DNA of 64,000 bases from Lutibacter sp. Hel_I_33_5 (lineage in GTDB: Bacteria > Bacteroidota > Bacteroidia > Flavobacteriales > Flavobacteriaceae): contig NZ_VISM01000001.1 of the NCBI RefSeq assembly GCF_007827455.1, positions 1,279,501 through 1,343,500 on the forward strand, written 5' to 3'. The notes below the pieces were generated by a model. It did no database searches. It had not been told where the DNA came from and saw only the letters and a list, made by a program, of their open reading frames with translations. A program made the translations under genes and the position numbers. Positions 43,701 through 51,242 of the stretch are shown piece by piece; position 1 is the stretch's first letter, and the number at the start of each line of letters is the position of its first letter.

Positions 43701-45121
43701 TAGCAGACTTCACCAAAGGTGAAGCAGATGTTTTACGTAAAGCGATGGGTAAAAAACAAGCTGCAGTTTTAGCTAAAATGAAGCCTAAATTTGTAGAACA
43801 AGCTTCTGCCAATGGACATGATGCAGAAAAATTAGAAAAAATCTGGAAAGACTGGGAGGCTTTTGCATCCTATGCATTTAACAAATCTCACTCAACTTGT
43901 TACGCTTGGATTGCTTATCAAACTGCCTATTTAAAAGCGCATTATCCTGCAGAATATATGGCTTCCGTTCTTTCAAATAATATGAAAGACATAAAAACAG
44001 TTTCGTTTTTTATGGAAGAATGCAGACGAATGGGCTTGGATGTATTAGGCCCAGATATTAATGAATCTTATAGTAAATTCTCTGTAAATAAAGAAGGCGC
44101 AGTTCGTTTTGGAATGGCAGCCATTAAAGGTGTTGGGAGTTCTGCTGTAAAAGCGATTATTGAAGAACGAAAAGAAAACGGAAATTACACCTCTATTTTT
44201 GATGTTGCTAAACGTGTAGATTTACGTGTTGCTAATAAAAAAGCCTTTGAAGGCTTAGTCTTAGCTGGCGGATTTGATTCATTTGAACAAACCCACAGAG
44301 CACAATATTATGTAATGGATGAAAAAGAAATTCCATTTATTGAACGTGTTTTAAAGTTTGGAAATAAATACCAAGAGAATCAAAACTCATCTCAAGTTTC
44401 TTTATTTGGTGAAGCTTCGGAAGTACAATTTGATGAACCTATGATTCCGCTTTGCGATACTTGGGGAACCATGGAATTACTAGCTAAAGAAAAAGAAATG
44501 ATTGGGATGTATATTTCTGCGCATCCGTTAGATGATTTTAAAAACGAATTGAAATTTTGTAATGCTAATTTAAGTGCTTTTAAAAGCGATTTATCAAAAT
44601 ATATCGGTGCTAATTTAGCCTTTGCAGGAATTATTGCCGATGTACAACATAGAGTTTCTAAAGCAGGAAAAGGTTGGGCTTCTTTTTTTATTGAAGATTA
44701 TAATGAAAATCATGAGTTTAGAATTTTTGGTGAAGACTACCTAAAGTTTAAACACTTTTTAGTCCCTAATTCTTTTTTATATGTGAAAGCTACAATTCAA
44801 GCAGGATGGACAAATAAAGAAGGAGTACAAGGCGAACCAAGAATTAAATTTACCGATTTTAAACTACTACATGATATCATGGATACCATGTGTAAAAAAA
44901 TAACCATAAAAGTTCCTGTTCAGCAAATTAATGAAGCTACCGTTGTTGGTTTAGAAAATATTTTGAACGTTAAAAAAGGCAAACAATCTTTATACTTTAC
45001 TATTTGGGATGCTGAAGAAGAAATAGAACTTAATGTGATGAGTAGAAATACAAAAATTGAGGTTTCTAACGAATTTTTACAGACCCTAGACGAACAGCGT
45101 ATTAATTATAAGTTGAATTAG
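40784..45121 (+). CDS. dnaE: DNA polymerase III subunit alpha with fused N-terminal DnaQ-like exonuclease
   Basis: A 1445-residue replicative polymerase. Residues ~1-195 are a DEDDh 3'-5' exonuclease: D6 and E8 in FDTETTG, D105 in NVGFD, H170 in SDAHNATAD and D175, so the set is complete. A linker (~196-255) leads to the PHP domain starting AHLHNHSQYS (H262, H264). The palm has VGPGRGSAAGS and the catalytic PDIDIDFDDEGR near 672-683; a C-terminal OB-fold region follows (WASFFIEDY, EFRIFG). Proofreading is thus on the same chain. The ATG at 40784 fits the exonuclease start. The next gene begins after 24 bases but has its own promoter. Confidence 0.95.
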   Translation: MYLIFDTETTGLPKSWNAPITDTDNWPRAIQIAWQLHDEMGILLESNDFLIQPDGFNIPYDAERIHGISTELAQEQGISLSEGLDAFNNALQKTKFIVGQNVGFDINIMGCEFHRLGVESNLTSLPLLDTCTEKTAFLCQLPGGRGGKFKLPTLTELHKHLFGIPFSDAHNATADVEATTRCFLELIRLREYTKEQLDVDQSYFKNYSEANPKPIRLIGLKHINLKKESDKIRKRLEKTLNKEITETSSEEIEALKDATFAHLHNHSQYSVLQSTTQIGNIVKAAANDNMSAVAITDTGNMMAAFHFVKEVINHNKSAGKPLKAIVGCEFNVCENHLDKTKKDNGYQIVLLAKNKKGYHNLAKMSSIAFVDGFYYIPRIDREIIKKYKEDVIVLTGSLYGEVPSKILNVGEKQAEDALLWWKEEFGDDFYIELMRHNQQDEKIVNETLLKFAKKHDVKTVATNNTFYLNKEDANAHDILLCVKDGEKQATPKGRGRGYRYGLPNDEYYFKSSEEMKKLFADVPDSIINIQEVVDKIEPFVLARDVLLPAFDIPTEFQDKEDEKDGGKRGENNYLNHLTYVGAKKRYGELTEELKERLDFELEVIEKTGYPGYFLIVEDFIREARKMDVSVGPGRGSAAGSVVAYCLWITNIDPIKYDLLFERFLNPERVSMPDIDIDFDDEGRSRVMDYVINKYGANQVAQIITYGTMAAKSSIRDTARVLDLPLFEADRIAKLIPGIKLKNIFGDDDKSKGKVAALRSEEKQLVEELRTISYGNDLASETINKATILEGSVRNTGIHACGVIITPSDITNYVPVALAKDSDMYVTQFDNSVVESAGLLKMDFLGLKTLTLIKDTVKIVKAKHDVDLDPENFPLDDEKTYELFQRGETVGIFQYESPGMQKHMRSLKPTVFEDLIAMNALYRPGPMEYIPSFINRKHGTEDIEYDLPAMEEYLSETYGITVYQEQVMLLSQKLADFTKGEADVLRKAMGKKQAAVLAKMKPKFVEQASANGHDAEKLEKIWKDWEAFASYAFNKSHSTCYAWIAYQTAYLKAHYPAEYMASVLSNNMKDIKTVSFFMEECRRMGLDVLGPDINESYSKFSVNKEGAVRFGMAAIKGVGSSAVKAIIEERKENGNYTSIFDVAKRVDLRVANKKAFEGLVLAGGFDSFEQTHRAQYYVMDEKEIPFIERVLKFGNKYQENQNSSQVSLFGEASEVQFDEPMIPLCDTWGTMELLAKEKEMIGMYISAHPLDDFKNELKFCNANLSAFKSDLSKYIGANLAFAGIIADVQHRVSKAGKGWASFFIEDYNENHEFRIFGEDYLKFKHFLVPNSFLYVKATIQAGWTNKEGVQGEPRIKFTDFKLLHDIMDTMCKKITIKVPVQQINEATVVGLENILNVKKGKQSLYFTIWDAEEEIELNVMSRNTKIEVSNEFLQTLDEQRINYKLN

Positions 45122-45129
45122 TATATTTG
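45122..45129 (+). promoter_or_regulatory. -7 promoter box (TATATTTG) of the lipoprotein-barrel pair
   Basis: TATATTTG begins one base after the dnaE stop and 16 bases before the next ATG ends the spacer, so the downstream pair can be transcribed independently of dnaE. Confidence 0.6.
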
Positions 45130-45145
45130 TTAAAAATTAAATACT

Positions 45146-46978
45146 ATGAAAAAAATTGCTATTTGTCTAGCACTTCTTTTTACAACCATTTTTCTTGTTA
45201 AATGTAATTATAAATTTGCTGAAGATTTTTATAAAGAGATTGAAGTTACTGAACCAACTGCTTCTTTAGCATTATTAAATTTTAAAGATGGAGAGGTTTA
45301 CAAAGAATCCAAAAATATAAATTTTATTTACTCTGGAGACAATAAACATAGATTATTCCTAATACAGATTTTCATAGATGATAAATTAGAGATAGATACT
45401 AATGAATTTAGAGGAAGTTTTTATATAGATTCACAAAAACTTTCAGAGGGTAAACATAAAATCAAAATTGAATATTCTTTTTCTTCTGGAACAGGTAGTT
45501 TAGCAGATATTGGTAATCTTGAAACTTATTATGTTGTTGAAGAATTTAGTTTTTCAATTGATAAATCAATAGCTGATCCTTTTTCTATTACAAATGTTAA
45601 AATAGAAGATGGTACAATAAATATTTATTGGGAAGAGATATTAGATTACAATTTTGAAGAAGCTTATCTAATAGTTAAAAATAATAATAGAGAAGTGAAA
45701 AAAGAAATTCTTTCTATAGATATATTAAAATCAAAAAAATATAATGATAATTTTAGTGTTACAGGAGATTTATCCTATCAAATAATACTTCATAATAATT
45801 TTGATTCTGTAGAGAGTAATATAGTTAATTTAGAAAATATAGATTTACCAATACCGACATATAAAATTTTAAATGAAAATAAAGCTAAAATTTCCATAGG
45901 TAAACATATTTTATATAAAAACTTTGATTCATATATTTTTTCATCTAGTTTAAATAATAATCAAAAAATTGAAATCGATAATATTGGGGGGAGTTTAGAG
46001 TTAAATTTTGAAAAAAAAAATAAGCTCGATGAGCCTTTTTATAGTCGGTTTTCTTTATTTAAGAATAATATATATGTTGATGATATATCTTTTAATATTT
46101 ATTGGGGTAATAAATTTGATTTGAATGATGTGAGTGTCGAAGAATATATTTATGACAAGAAAACTTCTGCTTATTATGCTTTAGAATTAGAAGGTCCTCA
46201 AACTTATCAATCTCCTAGAACTGTAGTTATTTATAAATTAAGTAATCATGACATGTCAATATTAAAATTCTCCAAGTTAACAACTGTCTTTGAAGAAACT
46301 TCAGATTTGGTTCTAGACCCTTTTACAGGTAATTTAATTATAGATTTAAAGAACAAATCTTTAGTTATAGATATAAATAATCTAAACATTATAAAAGAAT
46401 ATAATTCAAAAGATTATTTTTCGTCAGATAGTTTTAAAGTTATGTATAGAAATGGAAGAGTGATAATAAATGAAAGTTACACTAATCAAACATATATCTA
46501 CGATTCGCAAACTAAAAAACAACTTCATAACTTGAATATCAGATATACAGACTTATCAGATAGTGGAAATTACTTTTGGGATAGAGGTAGTAACGTTTAT
46601 AAAATAGAAAACTTAAACATAACTAAAACTTATACAATTGAAGCAACCGGATACACCTCTAATTTTAAATTTATCGATGGTCAAGATCGTTGTATTTTTA
46701 ATAGATTTTATGGATCCCCTTATCTAATGGATTTAAAGTCAAATATTAGAATTCAACTGAGTAATTCTACAGATGTAAGAAAATTTGAATTTGACAATAT
46801 AACCAATAAAGTATTGTTAAGATTTTATGGTGAGGCTTCCCTTATAGATTTAGATAGTGATAAAACTTATAATTTTGAATATAATTCTGATAATGAGCAC
46901 AGAGGTTATAAATTAAAGATATTGAATAATAAATTGATATCATCAAAAGGTTATTATTTAGATTATTTTGAAAATTAA
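45146..46978 (+). CDS. Unrecognised large lipoprotein (610 aa) with Ig-like and propeller-like regions
   Basis: The leader MKKIAICLALLFTTIFLVKC looks like a lipoprotein signal with C20, although Lys at -1 is unusual. Residues ~35-135 resemble an Ig/fibronectin-like fold (FKDGEVYKESKNINFIYSG, KLSEGKHKIKIEYSF). A second beta-rich segment follows to ~330. From ~340 to the end, repeated strands such as LVLDPFTGNLIIDLKNKSLVID (in pieces), TYIYDSQTKKQL and LMDLKSNIRIQL suggest a beta-propeller. Ile codon ATA and very high A+T are more frequent than in neighbours, hinting at relaxed or foreign origin. Only two bases separate it from the barrel gene. No family is recognised. Confidence 0.75.
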   Translation: MKKIAICLALLFTTIFLVKCNYKFAEDFYKEIEVTEPTASLALLNFKDGEVYKESKNINFIYSGDNKHRLFLIQIFIDDKLEIDTNEFRGSFYIDSQKLSEGKHKIKIEYSFSSGTGSLADIGNLETYYVVEEFSFSIDKSIADPFSITNVKIEDGTINIYWEEILDYNFEEAYLIVKNNNREVKKEILSIDILKSKKYNDNFSVTGDLSYQIILHNNFDSVESNIVNLENIDLPIPTYKILNENKAKISIGKHILYKNFDSYIFSSSLNNNQKIEIDNIGGSLELNFEKKNKLDEPFYSRFSLFKNNIYVDDISFNIYWGNKFDLNDVSVEEYIYDKKTSAYYALELEGPQTYQSPRTVVIYKLSNHDMSILKFSKLTTVFEETSDLVLDPFTGNLIIDLKNKSLVIDINNLNIIKEYNSKDYFSSDSFKVMYRNGRVIINESYTNQTYIYDSQTKKQLHNLNIRYTDLSDSGNYFWDRGSNVYKIENLNITKTYTIEATGYTSNFKFIDGQDRCIFNRFYGSPYLMDLKSNIRIQLSNSTDVRKFEFDNITNKVLLRFYGEASLIDLDSDKTYNFEYNSDNEHRGYKLKILNNKLISSKGYYLDYFEN

Positions 46979-46980
46979 TT

Positions 46981-47661
46981 ATGAAAAAAATTTATCTAGT
47001 ATTTTTATTTACATGTTCTTTAATGTTTTCCCAACAAGGAAAAATATTTATAGAGACTAACTTCAATACATTCTCTCATTCTAATTTATCATCTTTTTCT
47101 CAAGAATTTAAAAATGATTTATCTGAGATACCTTTAAAATTACAAGATGACTTTTCTGCTAATATTGGATTTACAATTGGCTATACAATTATAGAATCTG
47201 ACTTATCAATATTTGCAAGCTATAATGCTACAGGTGGAAAATTATCTTATTCAGATTATTCTGGAGTAATTAGATTAGAACAACCCTTAAATGCTATATC
47301 ACTTGGAGGTATGTATTTGGTTGATTTAGATGAATTCAATACTTTTAAACTAGGTTTCAAAGGATTCGCTATGTATTCTAGTTTAGAAGTGAATAGTTAT
47401 TCAAAAATAGGAAATAATGTAAATCAAGACTCTTTAAGTTTTAATTCTTTTGATTTGGGTGTAGGTGCTTCTTTAATTTACGAGTACCCAATTTCATTTT
47501 TTTACCTAAGAGCAAATGTTGGTTTTGATTTAGTTTTTGGTAATAAATTAATATTTAGCCAAAATAATGAAGCTCATCTTATTAATAATTCCAATGAAGA
47601 TGTAAAAACGGGTTGGTCTGGTTTTAGATCTGGTTTAGGCATTGAAATACCTATTGATTAA
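46981..47661 (+). CDS. Outer membrane beta-barrel protein (226 aa), partner of the preceding lipoprotein
   Basis: A signal peptide ends MFSQQG. The rest alternates polar and hydrophobic residues in short strands with glycines (NIGFTIGYTI, LNAISLGGMYLVD, FKLGFKGFAMYS, LGVGASLIYEY, LRANVGFDLVFGNK, GFRSGLGIEIP), as expected for an 8- to 10-strand outer membrane barrel. The C terminus lacks the classical final Phe. It is coupled to the 610-residue lipoprotein by a two-base gap and shares four bases with the convergent gldA stop. Function unknown. Confidence 0.75.
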   Translation: MKKIYLVFLFTCSLMFSQQGKIFIETNFNTFSHSNLSSFSQEFKNDLSEIPLKLQDDFSANIGFTIGYTIIESDLSIFASYNATGGKLSYSDYSGVIRLEQPLNAISLGGMYLVDLDEFNTFKLGFKGFAMYSSLEVNSYSKIGNNVNQDSLSFNSFDLGVGASLIYEYPISFFYLRANVGFDLVFGNKLIFSQNNEAHLINNSNEDVKTGWSGFRSGLGIEIPID

Positions 47662-48551
47662 CTAGTTAGCTCTCTGAACAAGTTCTCTAAGTTTTTATTT
47701 TCGGCATTTAATCCAAGTATTTTTAATCCATTTTCTTGTGCAAAATCAAAGATTTTAGGTCGCATATCTTCTTTTGAATTAAAAACCAATGTCCAATTGT
47801 TTTCAGAAGTATTTTTATAAGAAGTTATATTTGGTAAACGCTTTATAAATTGTTCTTCTAATTTATAATCAAACGTAACTTTTATAAATTGTTCTGTGCT
47901 TGTTTTTAATTCTGCTATAGGTTTATCAATAACTATTTCACCTTTATTTAGAATAATTACTCGATCACAAACCGCTTCTACTTCTTGCATAATATGTGTA
48001 GATAACAATACTGTTTTATCTTTCCCTAATTCTTTAATCAATGCTCTAATTTCAACTAACTGATTTGGATCTAAACCTGTAGTTGGTTCATCTAGAATTA
48101 AGACAGATGGATTGTGTAAAATAGCAGCTGCTAGACCTACTCTTTGCTGATAGCCTTTAGATAATTGATATATTTTTTTATGGGATTCAGAAGTTAAGCC
48201 AACTTTCTCAATTACTGTCGTAATTTCACTTTTTTCAACCTTAAAAATAGAAGCTTGATATTGCAAATATTCTCTAACATACATTTCTGTATACAAAGGG
48301 TTGTGTTCTGGTAAATACCCTATACTTTTTTGAGCTTCGATTTGAGAAGTAAGCATGTCAATTCCATTAACTAAAATTGAACCTTCAGTTGGTTTATAAA
48401 ACCCTGTCAACATTTTCATGGTTGTAGATTTTCCAGCACCATTTGGGCCTAAAAAACCTACTATTTCTCCTTTTTTTAATGAAAAAGAAATATCGTTTAC
48501 TGCTTTTTGTGATTCAAAAACTTTAGATATAGAAGAAACTACTACAGACAT
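47658..48551 (-). CDS. gldA: Gliding motility ABC transporter ATP-binding subunit GldA
   Basis: A 297-residue ATPase. Walker A is GPNGAGKSTTMKM (~38-50), the Q-loop follows in IGYLPEHNPLYTEM, the ABC signature is LSKGYQQRVGLA, Walker B is VLILDEPTTGLDPNQL and the switch His lies in LLSTHIMQEVE. The C-terminal accessory region and overall match to Bacteroidota GldA give the name. GldA works with GldF and GldG, which are not in the window. It is divergent from lipB and has a promoter box four bases from its ATG. Confidence 0.88.
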   Translation of the reverse strand: MSVVVSSISKVFESQKAVNDISFSLKKGEIVGFLGPNGAGKSTTMKMLTGFYKPTEGSILVNGIDMLTSQIEAQKSIGYLPEHNPLYTEMYVREYLQYQASIFKVEKSEITTVIEKVGLTSESHKKIYQLSKGYQQRVGLAAAILHNPSVLILDEPTTGLDPNQLVEIRALIKELGKDKTVLLSTHIMQEVEAVCDRVIILNKGEIVIDKPIAELKTSTEQFIKVTFDYKLEEQFIKRLPNITSYKNTSENNWTLVFNSKEDMRPKIFDFAQENGLKILGLNAENKNLENLFRELTS

Positions 48552-48555
48552 ACAT

Positions 48556-48563
48556 CAAAAATA
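48556..48563 (-). promoter_or_regulatory. -7 promoter box (TATTTTTG) of gldA
   Basis: Minus-strand TATTTTTG matches TAnnTTTG and ends only four bases before the gldA ATG, implying a leaderless or nearly leaderless message. Confidence 0.5.
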
Positions 48564-48629
48564 ACTGATTTATTCAGTAAACGAAACATTCTTACGATTA
48601 GTTTATGATAAGTTCCTATTTTAAATATT

Positions 48630-48637
48630 TATCTTTG
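48630..48637 (+). promoter_or_regulatory. -7 promoter box (TATCTTTG) of lipB
   Basis: TATCTTTG matches TAnnTTTG, eight bases before the lipB ATG. Confidence 0.6.
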
Positions 48638-48645
48638 TATTCTGA

Positions 48646-49350
48646 ATGAATAAAAAAATTATTTTACAAGATTTAGGTCTTAAAGACTATAAAAATACTT
48701 GGGACTTTCAAACCGATTTGCTACAAGAAACGGTTGATATTAAAATAAGTAACAGAAGAAATGACAAATTTGAGACTACCAATAATCATTTTCTATTTGT
48801 AGAACATCCACATGTTTATACTTTGGGTAAAAGTGGCGATTTATCTAACTTGTTATTAAACGAAAATCAGCTTAAAGAAAAAGGAGCTACTTTTTATAAA
48901 ATAAATCGTGGAGGAGATATTACATATCATGGTCCAGGACAAATTGTAGGGTATCCTATTTTAGATTTAGAGAATTTTTTTACCGATATTCATAAATATC
49001 TTCGCTTACTTGAAGAGACAATCATTTTGACCATTACCGAATATGGCTTAAAAGGTACAAGAAGTAAAGGTGAAACTGGAGTTTGGCTGGATGTTGGAAC
49101 TCCTTTTGCTCGTAAAATTTGTGCTATGGGAATTCGTTCATCACGTTGGGTAACCATGCATGGTTTTGCTTTAAATGCGAATACAAATTTGGGGTATTTT
49201 GATAATATTATTCCTTGTGGAATTCGAGGTAAAGCTGTGACAACCATGGAAGCTGAACTTGGCAAAAAAGTTGATTTAGAGGAGGTAAAACAAAAAATTT
49301 TAAAGCACTTTAAAAATTTATTTGAGGTTGAAGAGTATATTATTAAATAA
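48646..49350 (+). CDS. lipB: Lipoyl(octanoyl) transferase
   Basis: A 234-residue enzyme that moves octanoate from acyl carrier protein to lipoyl domains of 2-oxoacid dehydrogenases. FVEHPHVYTLGKSGD (~51-65), KINRGGDITYHGPGQIVGYPILDL (in pieces), GETGVWLD, RKICAMGIRSSRWVTMHGFALN (in pieces) with the catalytic Lys and FDNIIPCGIRGKAVTTM with the catalytic Cys are present. It would serve the pyruvate dehydrogenase whose E1 beta gene lies at 24 kb. Confidence 0.94.
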   Translation: MNKKIILQDLGLKDYKNTWDFQTDLLQETVDIKISNRRNDKFETTNNHFLFVEHPHVYTLGKSGDLSNLLLNENQLKEKGATFYKINRGGDITYHGPGQIVGYPILDLENFFTDIHKYLRLLEETIILTITEYGLKGTRSKGETGVWLDVGTPFARKICAMGIRSSRWVTMHGFALNANTNLGYFDNIIPCGIRGKAVTTMEAELGKKVDLEEVKQKILKHFKNLFEVEEYIIK

Positions 49351-49363
49351 AAAACAACAGAAA

Positions 49364-49392
49364 AGATTTCTCGACTCCGCTCGAAATGACAT
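49364..49392. repeat. REP-like dispersed sequence (agatttctcgactccgctcgaaatgaca)
   Basis: The stretch has tcga at both ends of a short core (tcgactccgctcga), so it is partly palindromic. From memory, near-identical sequences are very common between flavobacterial genes. A degenerate copy is at 8741-8770 in this window. Confidence 0.45.
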
Positions 49393-49446
49393 ATTCTTTA
49401 TAAACTAAACTAAAACATAACAACTAATCACTAAGAACTGAAAACC

Positions 49447-50499
49447 CTACTTTTCTTCGTTAAAATATACTTTGTAATACTTCATTTTCTTTTCTTCATC
49501 ATAGCCTCTTTCTAAATATTCTGATGAAGCATCTGGAGCATCAACATCTAATTTTATACTAATATTTGTATCAAGTTTAATCTCTGTTTTTAACTTAGAT
49601 TTTTCTTTCTTTAAAACTACGTTAGAAACATCAAAATTATTTCTGATTAGCACATCATTTAGAGTTTCGAAATGTTTTTTATAATCTTCAAAAAGCTCTT
49701 TGTGCTTTTCTTCTTCAAAAACATCATCTTTAAAATCATGATAATCTACAGCTTCATGCTCTTTAAAATAATCAACTGTACTTGCTAAAAAATTACCTTG
49801 TTCTTGTTTACCAAATTCTGGTTTAATTACTTCTTCTGAAAACTCTTTACACAGTTCTAAATAATTTTGAGTATGTGAATTATAATCGTCCGCAAACTTT
49901 ACACTTAAGAAGTTTTTAATCCAATATTGCGCATCATAATTATTATTATCTACGGATAAAACAACGGTTCCTTCTACATCAGACGTATTTAAAATCAAAC
50001 AACCTTTATCTATTTTCTTAGTACTTATGCCTTGCTGAACAACTACGTCAAAACTCTCATTATCATCTAAATAACTCTGAAAAAAGTCAACTTTATTTTC
50101 AATTTTAAAAACACCAACTGCTTCTGTTAACACATCGTTATATTCTATTCCTTCAATAAAAGCTACAATTACATCACCTGTTTTTATTTGAGCTGAATTA
50201 GATTGCTCATATAAATGATTTACAATATTTTTAGAATATTCTACAAAGGTACTTTCATCCTTAAAAATCTCTGTTGCGTAATTATTTACTTCGTTTAAAC
50301 GAACATCTGCATGATGAGAAAAACGATAACTCTGTGATAAATTAACAAAGGGTTTTACCAAAAAAGAACGCATTAAATCATAACTTTCTTGATCGAATCT
50401 GATTAAATCTTCAGAAAAAACATTATGTCCACTATTATATTTATTAGCGACTTTATGAAGTATACATTTGGTGATTTCTGCTTTGGTTTTTTTAATCAT
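49447..50499 (-). CDS. 37-kDa nucleoid-associated protein family member (NdpA/YejK-like)
   Basis: A 350-residue cytoplasmic protein. ILHKVANKYNSG, SEDLIRFDQESYDLMRSFLVKPF (in pieces) and KTGDVIVAFIEGIEYNDVLTEAVGVFKIENK (in pieces) fit the bacterial 37-kDa nucleoid-associated protein family; YWIKNFLSVKFADDYNSHTQ and the C-terminal KLDVDAPDASSEYLERGYD continue it. E. coli YejK associates with the nucleoid, but function is poorly defined. It lies alone on the minus strand, downstream of rnhB by 59 bases. Confidence 0.82.
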   Translation of the reverse strand: MIKKTKAEITKCILHKVANKYNSGHNVFSEDLIRFDQESYDLMRSFLVKPFVNLSQSYRFSHHADVRLNEVNNYATEIFKDESTFVEYSKNIVNHLYEQSNSAQIKTGDVIVAFIEGIEYNDVLTEAVGVFKIENKVDFFQSYLDDNESFDVVVQQGISTKKIDKGCLILNTSDVEGTVVLSVDNNNYDAQYWIKNFLSVKFADDYNSHTQNYLELCKEFSEEVIKPEFGKQEQGNFLASTVDYFKEHEAVDYHDFKDDVFEEEKHKELFEDYKKHFETLNDVLIRNNFDVSNVVLKKEKSKLKTEIKLDTNISIKLDVDAPDASSEYLERGYDEEKKMKYYKVYFNEEK

Positions 50500-50558
50500 C
50501 TATCAAAAAATTTGGATGGTAAAAATAGAAAAAGTTTAGTGATGATTTTAAAGAATTA

Positions 50559-51158
50559 TTACAATTCTAACTTTAATTGTTCTGGTAACAATTTAAATGT
50601 TTTTCTATGGTGAATTGTGGCGCCAAATTCACGTATTGCATTTCTGTGTTCTTTGGTTGGATATCCTTTATTTTTTTTCCAATTATACATAGGAAATTCT
50701 TGATGAATCATAGCCATATACTCATCTCTATAGGTTTTCGCTAAAACTGATGCTGCAGCAATACTCATAAACTTGGCATCTCCTTTTACAATGGTTTTAT
50801 GTGGAATGTCTTTATAGTCTCTAAACTTATTTCCATCTACAATAATATATTCTGGTATCATTTTTAATTGATCGATAGAACGATGCATACCAGTAATAGA
50901 GGCTTGTAAAACATTAATTTCATCTACTTCTTCTTGATATACAAATGCAACACCAAAAGCTAATGCGTGCTTTTCTATATATGGGCGTAAAGCCTCTCTT
51001 TTTTTCTCAGAAAGTTGCTTAGAATCGTTTAATAAATCATGCTTAAAATCTTTAGGTAAAATAACCGCAGCTGCTACTACAGGTCCGGATAAACAACCTC
51101 TCCCTGCTTCGTCTGTTCCTGCTTCTAAAGAAAACTTGCTATAATTAAGTTTTAACAT
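50559..51158 (-). CDS. rnhB: Ribonuclease HII
   Basis: A 199-residue enzyme that cleaves RNA in RNA-DNA hybrids and at single ribonucleotides. [22 protein letters not shown] (in pieces) holds the first acidic residues (D-E in TDEAGRG); [51 protein letters not shown] and [13 protein letters not shown] complete the motifs. The ATG at 51158 is preferred over a GTG one codon earlier. It diverges from the porin gene. Confidence 0.94.
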   Translation of the reverse strand: MLKLNYSKFSLEAGTDEAGRGCLSGPVVAAAVILPKDFKHDLLNDSKQLSEKKREALRPYIEKHALAFGVAFVYQEEVDEINVLQASITGMHRSIDQLKMIPEYIIVDGNKFRDYKDIPHKTIVKGDAKFMSIAAASVLAKTYRDEYMAMIHQEFPMYNWKKNKGYPTKEHRNAIREFGATIHHRKTFKLLPEQLKLEL

Positions 51159-51216
51159 CACAACAAATTAACAATTTAGATTGTAATTATTCACATTTTT
51201 TTTCGTTTAAATATTT

Positions 51217-51224
51217 TACATTTG
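51217..51224 (+). promoter_or_regulatory. -7 promoter box (TACATTTG) of the putative porin gene
   Basis: TACATTTG followed by CGC matches TAnnTTTG, 18 bases before the ATG at 51243. Confidence 0.6.
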
Positions 51225-51242
51225 CGCTAGTTATCATTCTCT

